A stretch of DNA of 64,000 nt from Streptomyces sparsogenes (GTDB lineage Bacteria; Actinomycetota; Actinomycetes; Streptomycetales; Streptomycetaceae). Below the pieces are notes generated by a model that was not told the origin of the DNA, ran no database searches, and saw only the letters and a list, made by a program, of their open reading frames with translations. Made by a program: the position numbers and the translations under genes. Positions 44,263-52,294 of the stretch are shown here, one piece after another; the stretch's first letter is position 1; the number at the start of each line of letters is the position of its first letter. The DNA lies in assembly GCF_001704635.1 (NCBI RefSeq), contig NZ_MAXF01000031.1, positions 29,086 to 93,085 on the forward strand, in the 5' to 3' direction.

Positions 44263-45245
44263 CCGCGCGTCGCCCCCTTCGGGTACTTGGCGGCCTTCCA
44301 CCAGCCGGGGTTGTCGCGGTACCAGGCGACGGTGGCGGCCAGGCCGGTCTCGAAGGGCACGCGCGGCGCGTAGCCCAGCTCCTCGCGGATCTTCGTCTCG
44401 TCGAGGGAGTAGCGCAGGTCGTGTCCCTTGCGGTCCGGGACGTGGCGCACCATGCGCGGCTCGGCGCCGCACAGCTCCAGCAGCCGCCGGGTCAGGGCGG
44501 CGTTGGTGTACTCGTTTCCCCCGCCCACGTTGTAGACCTCGCCCGCCCGGCCGCGGGTGAGCACGAGGTGGATGGCGCGGCAGTGGTCCTCGACGTGCAG
44601 CCACTCGCGCATGTGGGAGCCGTCGCCGTAGAGCGGGACCCGCTTGCCCTCCAGCAGGTTGGTGACGAACAGCGGGATGAGCTTCTCGGGGTGCTGGTAC
44701 GGGCCGTAGTTGTTGGAGCACCTGGTGATCGACACGTTGAGGCCGTGGGTGCGCCAGCAGGCGCGGGCGATCAGGTCGGAGGCCGCCTTGGACGCCGCGT
44801 AGGGGGTGTTGGGGGCGAGCGGCCACTCCTCGGTCCACGATCCGTGTTCGATGGAGCCGTAGACCTCGTCGGTGGACACGTGGACGACGCGGGGCACGCG
44901 GGCGCGCAGACAGGCGTCGAGGAGGATCTGGGTGCCGCACGCGTTGGTGGTCACGAAGTCGGCGGCGGCCTCCAGGGAGCGGTCGACGTGCGACTCTGCG
45001 GCGAAGTGCACCACCGCGTCGTGCCCGGGCAGCAGGTCGCCGAGCAGCGCGGCGTCGCAGATGTCGCCGCGTACGAAGGTCAGGCGCGGGTCGGCCGCCG
45101 GGAGGCTGTCCCGGTGTCCGGCGTAGGTCAGCTTGTCCAGGACGGTGACCCGGGCGCCCTCGCAGCCGGGGTAACCGTCGGCGAGCAGGGTGCGCACATA
45201 GGTGGAGCCGATGAAGCCTGCGCCGCCGGTGACCAGGATCCTCAC
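44259..45245 (-). CDS. rmlB: dTDP-glucose 4,6-dehydratase
   Basis: A 328-residue extended SDR. The start is GTG, giving ILVTGGAGFIGSTYVRTLL. Family signatures include FAAESHVDRS, VSTDEVYGS, the catalytic PYAASKAASD and CSNNYGPYQHPEKLIPLFV, then VEDHCRAIHLVL. It converts dTDP-glucose to dTDP-4-keto-6-deoxyglucose, the branch point for all deoxysugars here. It overlaps the rmlA stop by GTGA and the downstream monooxygenase by four bases. Cluster-encoded RmlA and RmlB mean the deoxysugar supply is independent of the cell-wall rhamnose pathway. Confidence 0.96.
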   Translation of the reverse strand: MRILVTGGAGFIGSTYVRTLLADGYPGCEGARVTVLDKLTYAGHRDSLPAADPRLTFVRGDICDAALLGDLLPGHDAVVHFAAESHVDRSLEAAADFVTTNACGTQILLDACLRARVPRVVHVSTDEVYGSIEHGSWTEEWPLAPNTPYAASKAASDLIARACWRTHGLNVSITRCSNNYGPYQHPEKLIPLFVTNLLEGKRVPLYGDGSHMREWLHVEDHCRAIHLVLTRGRAGEVYNVGGGNEYTNAALTRRLLELCGAEPRMVRHVPDRKGHDLRYSLDETKIREELGYAPRVPFETGLAATVAWYRDNPGWWKAAKYPKGATRG

Positions 45246-46339
45246 GCGGCCACCTCGATACGGGTGTGGTCGCCGACGACGAGCCGGTGGCGGCCGGTGG
45301 CGGGGAGGTGGGGGGTGGACGCGGCGGGGGGCGGGGGGAAGGTCCCGATGGCGGCGGAGCGGCCGATGACCGAGCCGTAGAGTCCGCGCACCCGGCACAG
45401 GGAGGCGCCGTCCAGCACGATCGAGTCGTCCAGCCGGGTGTCGCGCAGCACGCAGTCGCCGCCGACCGAGGTGTACGGGCCCACGTGGCTGTCCTCCACC
45501 AGCGTGCCCGCGCCGATGACGGCCGGCCCCTCGATCCGGGAGCGCACCACCCGGGCGCCGGGCTCGACCACGACCGGGCCGGTGATCTCGCTGGCCTCGT
45601 CCACGTCCGCGGCGACCGAGCGGGTGAGGGCGCGCAGCACCTCGCGGTTGCAGTCCAGGACGTCCTCGACACGTCCGGTGTCCCTCCAGTAGCCCGCGTA
45701 CTCGCCGGCCCGCACCGTCTCGCCCCGGTCCACCAGCCACTGGAGGGCGTCGGTGATCTCCAGCTCGCCGCGGGCGCTGGGGCTGATGGCGGCGACGGCC
45801 TCGTGGATGACGGGGGTGAGGAAATAGACGCCGATCAGCGCCAGGTCCGTACGCGGCCGGGCGGGCTTCTCGACCAGCCGCAGCACCGAGCCGTCCGCCG
45901 CCACCTCCGCGACCCCGAACTCCTGCGGGTCGGGGACCTTGTGCACCACCACCTGGGCGGCCGGCCGCCGGGCGCGGAACTCGGCCGCGAGGTCCGCCAC
46001 CCCATCGGGGAGCATGTTGTCGCCGAGGTACATCACGAAGTCGTCGTCGCCCAGGAAGTCGCGGGCGATGGCGACGCAGTGGGCCAGCCCGAGCGGCTCG
46101 GCCTGCGGGATGTAGGTGATGCGCACGCCGAGGGCCGAACCGTCGCCCAGCGCCCCCGAGATCGCCCGGAGCTGGTTGCCGACGACGATGCCGACGTCCG
46201 TGACCCCGATGTCGCGGATCGCGGTCAGGACGTGTTCGAGGACCGGCTTGTTGGCGATGGGGATGAGCTGTTTGGGCATCGAGTAGCTGAACGGGCGCAG
46301 GCGGGTCCCCGACCCGCCGGACAGCACGAGAGCCTTCAT
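45242..46339 (-). CDS. rmlA: Glucose-1-phosphate thymidylyltransferase
   Basis: A 365-residue nucleotidyltransferase of the longer form found in antibiotic clusters. MKALVLSGGSGTRLRPFSYSMPKQLIPIANKP holds the pyrophosphorylase signature and Lys, and FVMYLGDNMLP the metal-binding Asp. LVEKPARPRTDLALIGVYFL follows. After about residue 240 a left-handed beta-helix extension (hexapeptide-like repeats GPVVVEPGARVV, GPAVIGAGTLVED) is present. It makes dTDP-glucose from glucose-1-phosphate and dTTP. It is first in the central operon and divergent from the KASIII-like gene. Confidence 0.95.
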   Translation of the reverse strand: MKALVLSGGSGTRLRPFSYSMPKQLIPIANKPVLEHVLTAIRDIGVTDVGIVVGNQLRAISGALGDGSALGVRITYIPQAEPLGLAHCVAIARDFLGDDDFVMYLGDNMLPDGVADLAAEFRARRPAAQVVVHKVPDPQEFGVAEVAADGSVLRLVEKPARPRTDLALIGVYFLTPVIHEAVAAISPSARGELEITDALQWLVDRGETVRAGEYAGYWRDTGRVEDVLDCNREVLRALTRSVAADVDEASEITGPVVVEPGARVVRSRIEGPAVIGAGTLVEDSHVGPYTSVGGDCVLRDTRLDDSIVLDGASLCRVRGLYGSVIGRSAAIGTFPPPPAASTPHLPATGRHRLVVGDHTRIEVAA

Positions 46340-46383
46340 GTAAGTCCTCCCTTAGCGGACAGCGGGAGCATGTGAGCGTCCGG

Positions 46384-46478
46384 TCGAGGACCCCTCGAAG
46401 ACGGGTGAACCCGCCCCCGCGTGCCCGGGTGTGCCGGCGTGTCGCGCCGTGTACCGGGCTTCGAGGCCGACTTGAGCC
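46384..46478 (+). promoter_or_regulatory. SARP-like direct repeats between rmlA and KASIII-like gene
   Basis: Two heptamer pairs at 11-bp spacing: TCGAGGA (46384) with TCGAAGA (46395), and TCGAGGC (46461) with TTGAGCC (46472). The pairs are 77 bp apart, seven units of 11. Eight bp after the second pair is GACCAT (46487-46492), a weak -10 for the plus-strand operon. Confidence 0.5.
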
Positions 46479-46539
46479 GGCTTGCCGACCATCTCCCGGG
46501 TCCCGCACATCGTGTGCGGCGTCTCCGGAGAGAGGGTCC

Positions 46540-47571
46540 ATGCGCTGGGAGAACATCCATATCGCCGCGGTCGGCACCTGGCTTCCCGAGCCGGTGGCCG
46601 TGGAGGCCGCCGTACGGTCGGGGGAGCTGACCCCCGAGCGGTGCGAGGTCTTCGGCTACCGGTCGGTGCTCGTCGCCCCCGAGGGGATCGCTCCGCCGGA
46701 CATGGCCGTGCACGCCGCGGAGACCGCGCTCAAGCGCTCCGGCGTCGCGCCCGAGGAGTTCGGGCTGCTGCTGCACGGCAGCCTGTGGTTCCAGGGCCTG
46801 GACGTGTGGCCGGTCGGCTCGTACATCGCGCAGCGCACCGTGGGCCGTACGGTGCCCGCGCTGGACGTGCAGCAGCGCTGCAACATCGGGGTCGGCGGGA
46901 TCGAGCTGGCCGCGAGCCATCTGGCCGCCGGGGCGCGCGGCTCCGCGGTGATGCTGACCACCGCGGACCGCTGGGACGGCCCGGGGGTCAACCGGTGGTC
47001 CCTGCACGAGGACCACGTGTACGGGGACGGCGCCACCGCCATGGTCCTGTCCCGCCACGGCGGGTTCGCCCGGCTGCTGTCCACGGCCACCGTGGCCGAC
47101 AACTCGCTGGAGGCGATGGCGCGCGGCGACGAGCCGTTCCACCCGGTGTCCCCGGCCGCCCACACCCCGCTCGACCTGACCCGCAGGTCCCGCCAGTACA
47201 AGGCCGAGCACGACGAGGACGAGGCCGCGCTGCGGCACGCCCGGGTGATGCTGCAGGCCAAGGTCAAGGCGCTGGCCGCCGCCCGGATGCCCTCCTCGCG
47301 GCTGGCGCGGGTGGTGATCCCGGCGACCGGGCGGCGCAAGGGCGACTACCAGCTGCACCACCTGCTCGGCGTGGAGGAGCGGCAGACCACCTGGGCGTAC
47401 GGGCGCACCACGGGCCACATCGGCGGCGGGGACCTGGCGGCCGGCCTCGCGCACCTGGTGGAGACCGACGGCGTCCGGCCCGGCGACCGGGTGCTGCTGT
47501 TCGGCGGCGGGTCGGGGTTCACCTGCACCACCGCCGTGCTGGAGATCACCGAGGTCCCGCGGTGGACCTGA
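46540..47571 (+). CDS. KASIII-like acyltransferase (CerJ/DpsC-type)
   Basis: A 343-residue thiolase-fold protein related to FabH. The nucleophile Cys114 is kept (DVQQRCNIGVGG). The His of the FabH HQAN motif is not conserved (IPATGRRKG there), and the Asn of the GNT motif is replaced by GHIGGGD (His293, Asp298). Such a Cys-His-Asp arrangement is what I recall for KASIII homologues that transfer acyl groups to hydroxyls or prime polyketides, such as CerJ and ChlB3, rather than condensing. Its stop overlaps the ligase start, and a carrier protein follows. It probably moves an acyl group from that carrier to a sugar or to the aglycone. The ATG has GGAGAGAGG upstream. Confidence 0.85.
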   Translation: MRWENIHIAAVGTWLPEPVAVEAAVRSGELTPERCEVFGYRSVLVAPEGIAPPDMAVHAAETALKRSGVAPEEFGLLLHGSLWFQGLDVWPVGSYIAQRTVGRTVPALDVQQRCNIGVGGIELAASHLAAGARGSAVMLTTADRWDGPGVNRWSLHEDHVYGDGATAMVLSRHGGFARLLSTATVADNSLEAMARGDEPFHPVSPAAHTPLDLTRRSRQYKAEHDEDEAALRHARVMLQAKVKALAAARMPSSRLARVVIPATGRRKGDYQLHHLLGVEERQTTWAYGRTTGHIGGGDLAAGLAHLVETDGVRPGDRVLLFGGGSGFTCTTAVLEITEVPRWT

Positions 47572-49121
47572 CCGCCGCCGCCCGCCCTCCGGCGGCCGCG
47601 CCCGGCCCGCCCGGCACCCTCGGCGCCCTGCTGGAGCGGGCCGCCGCCGCCCGCCCGGACGCGCGGGCGGTGCGGGACCGCGCGGGCGCGTGGACCTACC
47701 GCCGGCTCGACGGACACGCGCGGGCGTTCGCGGCCTGGCTGGCGGAGCGGGGCGTACGGCGCGGCGAGCGGGTGCTGGCCCGGGTCGGCAACCGGCGGGA
47801 GTTCGCCGCCATGCTGTTCGGCACGGCGCGCCACGGGGCGGTCTTCGTCCCGGTCAACCCGGCCATGCGGCCGTTCCATCTGACCCAGGTGGCGGCGGAC
47901 TGCGACCCCGCGCTGGTCGTCGCCCGCGCCGACGACCCGGCGACGCTCGCGGCGCTCCGGGAGGCCACCGGCCGCCCCGTCCACGAACTGGACGCGGTGT
48001 GGCGACGGGTGGAAGGGCTGCGGCCTCCGCCGGACACCGCTGCCGTGCCGCCGCGGGTGTCCCCCGACGACCTGGCGCTGCTGCTCTACACCTCCGGGTC
48101 CACCGCCGCGCCCAAGGCCGTGATGTGCCCGCACTCCTCCGTCCTCTTCGCCGCGCGGGCCATCGCCTCCCGGCTCCGCTACCGCGCGGACGACGTCGTC
48201 CTCGCCGCCCTCCCGCTGTCCTTCGACTACGGGCTCTACCAGATCCTCCTGGCCGCGCTCGCGGGCGCCGAAGTGGTGCTGACCGAGCCGGACCGCCATG
48301 TCGGGCTGCACGCCGTCCTGCGCGAACACGGCGTCACCGTCGTCCCGGTGGTGCCCTCGCTCGCCGAGATGCTGCTGCGGCTGGCCGGGCGGGAGCGCTC
48401 CGCCGCCGCGCCGCCGCCCGTCCGGCTGTTCACCAACACCGGCGCGGCGCTCACCGCCCCGCTCGTGGCGGGCCTGCGGCGGGCGTTCCCGGGCGCGGCG
48501 GTGGCGCCGATGTTCGGCCTCACCGAGTGCAAGCGGATCACCGTGCTGAAGCCCGACGGCGACCTCGCCAAGCCGGGATCGGTGGGCACCGCCCTGCCGG
48601 GCACGCGCGTCGCGATCCTGGACGAGGCGGGGCGGCCGCTGCCCCCGGGGCACACCGGACAGATCGCGGTCCGCGGCCCGCACGTCATGCGGGGCTACTG
48701 GCGCGCGCCCGAGCTGACGGCGGCCAGGTTCCGCCCGGATCCGGCCACCGGCGAGGTGACCTTGCACACCGGCGACTTCGGCCACCTCGACGAGGACGGC
48801 CACCTGTACTTCCACGGGCGCCGCGACGACCTGTTCAAGCGCCGTGGCGTGCTGACCGGGGCGCTGGAGATCGAGGCGGCGGCCCTGGACATCGACGGCG
48901 TCACCGCGGCCGCCGTCCTCCCTCCCGGCCCGGACGCGGACCTGACGCTCTTCGCCGTCACCGAGCTGACGCCCGGGCGGGTGCTCGGCTCGCTCGGCGA
49001 GCGTCTCGAGGGGTCCAAGGTGCCGGCCGTCTGCCGGGTCGTCCCCGCGCTCCCGCTGACCCCCAACGGCAAGACCGACAAGCAGCGGCTGCGGCGGATG
49101 CTCGACACCCCCCAGCGGTAG
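47562..49121 (+). CDS. Adenylating acid-carrier ligase
   Basis: A 519-residue ANL-superfamily enzyme. Core motifs: LLYTSGSTAAPKAVM (A3), LPLSFDYGLYQILLAAL (A4 region), LFTNTGAAL and PMFGLTECKRI (A5), LHTGDFGHLDEDGHLYFHGRRDD (A7/A8) and LTPNGKTDK with the catalytic lysine (A10). The SFDYG element, with Asp where amino-acid-activating domains have theirs, fits small amino or aromatic acid activation better than fatty acids, but the substrate is not known. The GTG start overlaps the KASIII-like stop by ten bases, and a free carrier protein is encoded 58 bp downstream. It should load the acid on that carrier. Confidence 0.88.
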   Translation: MDLTAAARPPAAAPGPPGTLGALLERAAAARPDARAVRDRAGAWTYRRLDGHARAFAAWLAERGVRRGERVLARVGNRREFAAMLFGTARHGAVFVPVNPAMRPFHLTQVAADCDPALVVARADDPATLAALREATGRPVHELDAVWRRVEGLRPPPDTAAVPPRVSPDDLALLLYTSGSTAAPKAVMCPHSSVLFAARAIASRLRYRADDVVLAALPLSFDYGLYQILLAALAGAEVVLTEPDRHVGLHAVLREHGVTVVPVVPSLAEMLLRLAGRERSAAAPPPVRLFTNTGAALTAPLVAGLRRAFPGAAVAPMFGLTECKRITVLKPDGDLAKPGSVGTALPGTRVAILDEAGRPLPPGHTGQIAVRGPHVMRGYWRAPELTAARFRPDPATGEVTLHTGDFGHLDEDGHLYFHGRRDDLFKRRGVLTGALEIEAAALDIDGVTAAAVLPPGPDADLTLFAVTELTPGRVLGSLGERLEGSKVPAVCRVVPALPLTPNGKTDKQRLRRMLDTPQR

Positions 49122-49160
49122 GGGCTCGCCCCCCGCGGTAGAGACCCGCCCCCAGCGGTA
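49111..49160 (+). repeat. 20-bp repeats spanning ligase stop codon
   Basis: CCCAGCGGTAG-type units start at 49111, 49131 and 49151 (period 20 bp). The first includes the last two codons and TAG stop of the ligase gene; the others lie in the intergenic space. They look like local slippage duplications. Confidence 0.75.
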
Positions 49161-49179
49161 GAGAGAAGAGAGAACAGCC

Positions 49180-49485
49180 ATGCACTCCGACCCTTCCACC
49201 CCCTGGGAGCGGCAGTTCGAGGAGCTGGTCCTCGGTGTCCTCCCGCGCCACTCCCGCCACGCGCCGCTCGACCCCGCCCTCGACCTGAAGGCGGCCGGGC
49301 TCGACTCCATGGCCACCGTGGAACTCCTGGTCCGCCTGGAGGAGGCGTACGGCGTGGACTTCCCCGACTCCGTGCTGAGCGGGGAGACCTTCGCCACCCC
49401 CGCCGCGCTGTGGCGTGTCCTCACCACCCAGCGCGCCACCGCCGCTCCCGTTTCCGGCGAGGAGGAGGCCCCATGCGCGTCCTGA
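49180..49485 (+). CDS. Carrier protein (ACP/PCP)
   Basis: A 101-residue phosphopantetheine carrier. The attachment serine lies in AAGLDSMATVELLVRLEEAYG, the standard GxDS motif at the start of helix 2. The preceding FEELVLGVLPRH helix and the following VDFPDSVLSGETFATPAALWRVL complete the four-helix bundle. It lies between the adenylating ligase and a glycosyltransferase and overlaps the latter by 13 bases. It is distinct from the polyketide ACP near the right edge, so it most likely carries the acyl group handled by the neighbouring ligase and KASIII-like protein. Confidence 0.93.
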   Translation: MHSDPSTPWERQFEELVLGVLPRHSRHAPLDPALDLKAAGLDSMATVELLVRLEEAYGVDFPDSVLSGETFATPAALWRVLTTQRATAAPVSGEEEAPCAS

Positions 49486-50690
49486 TGACGACCACCCCCT
49501 CGCCGTCCCACCTCGCCCCGATGATCCCGCTCGCCTGGGCGCTGCGGGCCGCCGGCCACGACGTGCTGGTGATGGGCCAGCCCGACATCCAGAGGACGGC
49601 CCACTCGGCCGGGCTGAACAGCGTCAGCGTCGGCGCCCCGTACCACGGCAACGACTCCGTCCTGCCCTATCTGCCCCCGGGCGTCCGGCCCCTGCAGGTC
49701 CTGGGCCGGAACAACCGGGAGGTCCTGCCCGGCGCCGCCAAGGTGTACGCCACCCACGCCCGCTACATGATCCACGCCTATCTGGAGGTGGCCCGCGCGT
49801 GGCGGCCGGATCTGGTGGTGGGCGAGCAGTTCGACTACACCTCGCTGATGATCGGCGGCGCCCTGGGCGTCCCGGCCGTGCACCACCGCTGGGGCGTTGA
49901 CCCGCTGACCGGCCCGGCCCGGCCGATCGCCGCCATCTTCCTGGACGGGCTGTGCCGCCGGCTCGGCATGGACGGCCTGCCGGAGCCGCACGCCGTCCTC
50001 GACCCCTGCCCGCCCGCGCTCCAGGCCCCGGACGCCGCGCCCGGCACCCCGATCCGCTTCGTGCCCTTCAACGGCGCCGGCACCAGGCCGGACTGGGTCA
50101 CCGAGCGGCCCGCCGCCCGGCGGGTCTGCGTCACCCTGGGCCGGCAGACCCTGGTGACCAACGGGCTGCCGCTGTTGCGCCATGTGATCGAGGCCTTCGA
50201 CGGCCTGCGGGACGAGGGCGGCGCGGAAGTCGAGGCCGTGGTGACCGTCGACTCCCGCTTCCGGGACCAGGTGGGCACGGTGCCCCCGGCCGTACGCCTC
50301 GTCGACCCCACCCCGCTCAACCTGTTCCTCCACACCTGTGACGCGGTCGTCCACCACGGCGGCTGCGGCAGCGCGATGACGGCGACCGCGGCCGGTCTGC
50401 CCCAGCTCGTCCTGCCCCAACTCCTGGACCAGTTCACCGTCGGCGACGCGCTGGCGGACGCGGGGGCCGGGATCGGCCTCGACACCGCGGCGGCGCAGGA
50501 CGACCCGGAGCAGGTGCGCGCCGCGGTGACCGCCCTGCTCACCGACGAGGCATACCGCAGCGCCGCCGACCGTCTCGCCGAGGCCGTACGGGACATGCCC
50601 TCGCCCGCGCGGGTGGCCTCCGACCTGGAACAGCTCGTCGCCACCGGCCAGTCCCCCGCCGGGGCCCCGGCCCTGGCCGCCGCCTCATGA
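49473..50690 (+). CDS. GT-B glycosyltransferase
   Basis: A 405-residue family 1 glycosyltransferase. The ATG at 49473 has GGAGGAGG upstream. Motifs: VLMTTTPSPSHLAPMIPLAWALRAAGH, HHRWGVDPLTGPARP, VLDPCPPALQ, FVPFNGAGTRPDW and CDAVVHHGGCGSAMTATAAGLPQLVLPQLLDQ. It is closely similar to the glycosyltransferase at 52295-53479, from which it is separated only by the exporter gene, so the two are probably a duplication that has diverged. It overlaps the carrier gene and the exporter start (ATGA). It acts in the cytoplasm on the polyketide or a growing sugar chain. Confidence 0.93.
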   Translation: MRVLMTTTPSPSHLAPMIPLAWALRAAGHDVLVMGQPDIQRTAHSAGLNSVSVGAPYHGNDSVLPYLPPGVRPLQVLGRNNREVLPGAAKVYATHARYMIHAYLEVARAWRPDLVVGEQFDYTSLMIGGALGVPAVHHRWGVDPLTGPARPIAAIFLDGLCRRLGMDGLPEPHAVLDPCPPALQAPDAAPGTPIRFVPFNGAGTRPDWVTERPAARRVCVTLGRQTLVTNGLPLLRHVIEAFDGLRDEGGAEVEAVVTVDSRFRDQVGTVPPAVRLVDPTPLNLFLHTCDAVVHHGGCGSAMTATAAGLPQLVLPQLLDQFTVGDALADAGAGIGLDTAAAQDDPEQVRAAVTALLTDEAYRSAADRLAEAVRDMPSPARVASDLEQLVATGQSPAGAPALAAAS

Positions 50691-52285
50691 GCCCGGAGCC
50701 CGACCCGCCTGCAAAGCCCGGCCAGCCCGCCAACCCCGCCCCGCCCGCAAAGCCCGGCCAGCCCGCCGTGCCCGACCCGCCCGCCACGTCCGACCCGCCC
50801 GCAAGGCCCGACCCGCCGCTCATGTCCGAGGGGCAGATCCAGCTGTTCTCGCTGGGCGCCCTGCTGACCATGCTGCTCTCGCTGCTCGACGAGAACATCG
50901 TGGCCAGCGCCGCCTGGCCGATCGCCCGGGACCTGGACCCGGGCGGCGGCGTCGGCGCCATCCCGTGGCTGGTCACCGCCTACGCGCTGGCCGCCACCGC
51001 GTCCCAGCCGCTGTACGGGAAGCTCAGCGACACGCTCGGCCCCCGCCGGGTCTACCTCTGCTCCGTCCTGCTCTTCCTCCTCGGCTCGGCGCTGTGCGGA
51101 ACCGCCCCCCACATGGGCGAGTTGATCGCCTTCCGGGCCCTCCAGGGGCTGGGCGGCGGCGGGCTGATGAGCCTGACGCTGATCATCCTCGCCACCGTCT
51201 ACCCGCCCCGGCAGGGCAGCGGCGGCGGGGGCATGGGCATGGGCGGGGGTCTGGTGGCGCTCGGCATCCTCGCCGGCCCCCTGTTCGGCGGCTTCCTGAC
51301 CCAACACCTGTCCTGGCGCTGGATCTTCTACGTCAACCTGCCGCTGGGCGCCGTGTCCGTCGCCATCACCCTGGCCACCCTGCGGCTGCCGCGCGGCACC
51401 ACCGGCCACCGCGTGGATGTGACGGGCGCCGCGCTGGTCACGGCGGGCGCCACCGGGGCGCTGCTGCTGGCCGAGTGGGGCGGGTCGCGCTACGCCTGGT
51501 CCTCCGCGCCGGTCCTCGCGCTGGGCGTGGCGAGCGCCGCGCTGCTGGCCCTGTTCTGCTGGTGGGAGACGCGGGTGGCGGAGCCGATCCTGCCCATGGC
51601 GCTGTTCCGCGACCCGGTCTTCCGGATCGCCGCCCCGCTGCAGTTCCTCGGCGGTTTCGCGGTGCTGGCCGCGCCGCTGTTCATCGTCGCCTATCTGCAG
51701 ATCGCCCGCGGTGTGCCGGCGGACGAGGCGGGGCTGCGGCTGGCGCCGGTGGCCGCGGGCGTGATGGTCGTCATGGGCGTGTCCGGGCTGGTGATCACCC
51801 GCCTCGGCCGCTACAAACCGGTGCTGGTCGTGAACACGGGCGTCGCCGCGCTCGCCCTCGCCCTGTTCTCCACGGTCGACTCCCGCACCCCGGACCTGAC
51901 GCTGGGGCTGCTGCTGGTGCTGCTCGGCGTCGGGCTCGGCGGGGTCGTGCAGGTCGTGCTCCAGACGGCCCAGGCCGCCGCGCCGCCCGGCAGCCTCGGC
52001 GTCGTCACCACCGGCACCCGCTTCTTCCTGATGCTCGGCAAGGCGTGCGGCGCCGCCGTGCTCGGCGCCGTCCTGGACCACCGCTCCGGCGAGGACCCGG
52101 GGACGGCCCACGGGGTGCACGCCTACGTCCTGGCCACCGACACCGTGTTCCGCTGCGCCGCCGGGGTGATGCTGGCCGGCCTCGTGCTCGCGCTCCTCAT
52201 CCCGGACGTGCGGCTGACCGCCGCCGGCCCGCGGACGGCCGCCCCCCGCACCTCCCCCGCAGACGCCCCGCAACCGTCCACCTGA
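50687..52285 (+). CDS. DHA2-family MFS exporter
   Basis: A 532-residue major facilitator with about 14 membrane segments. The first segment follows MSEGQIQLFSLGALLTMLLSLLDENIVASAAWPIA, and the loop 2-3 motif is LYGKLSDTLGPRRVYL. FRALQGLGGGGLMSL is the antiporter motif C region. The coupled ATG at 50687 adds a 45-residue Pro-rich repeat leader (PAKPGQPA units); an internal ATG at 50822 begins at the usual family position and could be the true start. It lies between two glycosyltransferases and probably exports the finished glycoside and gives self-resistance. Confidence 0.9.
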   Translation: MSPEPDPPAKPGQPANPAPPAKPGQPAVPDPPATSDPPARPDPPLMSEGQIQLFSLGALLTMLLSLLDENIVASAAWPIARDLDPGGGVGAIPWLVTAYALAATASQPLYGKLSDTLGPRRVYLCSVLLFLLGSALCGTAPHMGELIAFRALQGLGGGGLMSLTLIILATVYPPRQGSGGGGMGMGGGLVALGILAGPLFGGFLTQHLSWRWIFYVNLPLGAVSVAITLATLRLPRGTTGHRVDVTGAALVTAGATGALLLAEWGGSRYAWSSAPVLALGVASAALLALFCWWETRVAEPILPMALFRDPVFRIAAPLQFLGGFAVLAAPLFIVAYLQIARGVPADEAGLRLAPVAAGVMVVMGVSGLVITRLGRYKPVLVVNTGVAALALALFSTVDSRTPDLTLGLLLVLLGVGLGGVVQVVLQTAQAAAPPGSLGVVTTGTRFFLMLGKACGAAVLGAVLDHRSGEDPGTAHGVHAYVLATDTVFRCAAGVMLAGLVLALLIPDVRLTAAGPRTAAPRTSPADAPQPST

Positions 52286-52294
52286 GGAGACCAG

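Noticed and set aside
44263..45672. Apparent fusion of the FAD monooxygenase with a 470-residue N-terminal region.
   Set aside because: The extra region is a shadow of rmlB and rmlA in another frame; the real start at 44262 overlaps the rmlB stop.
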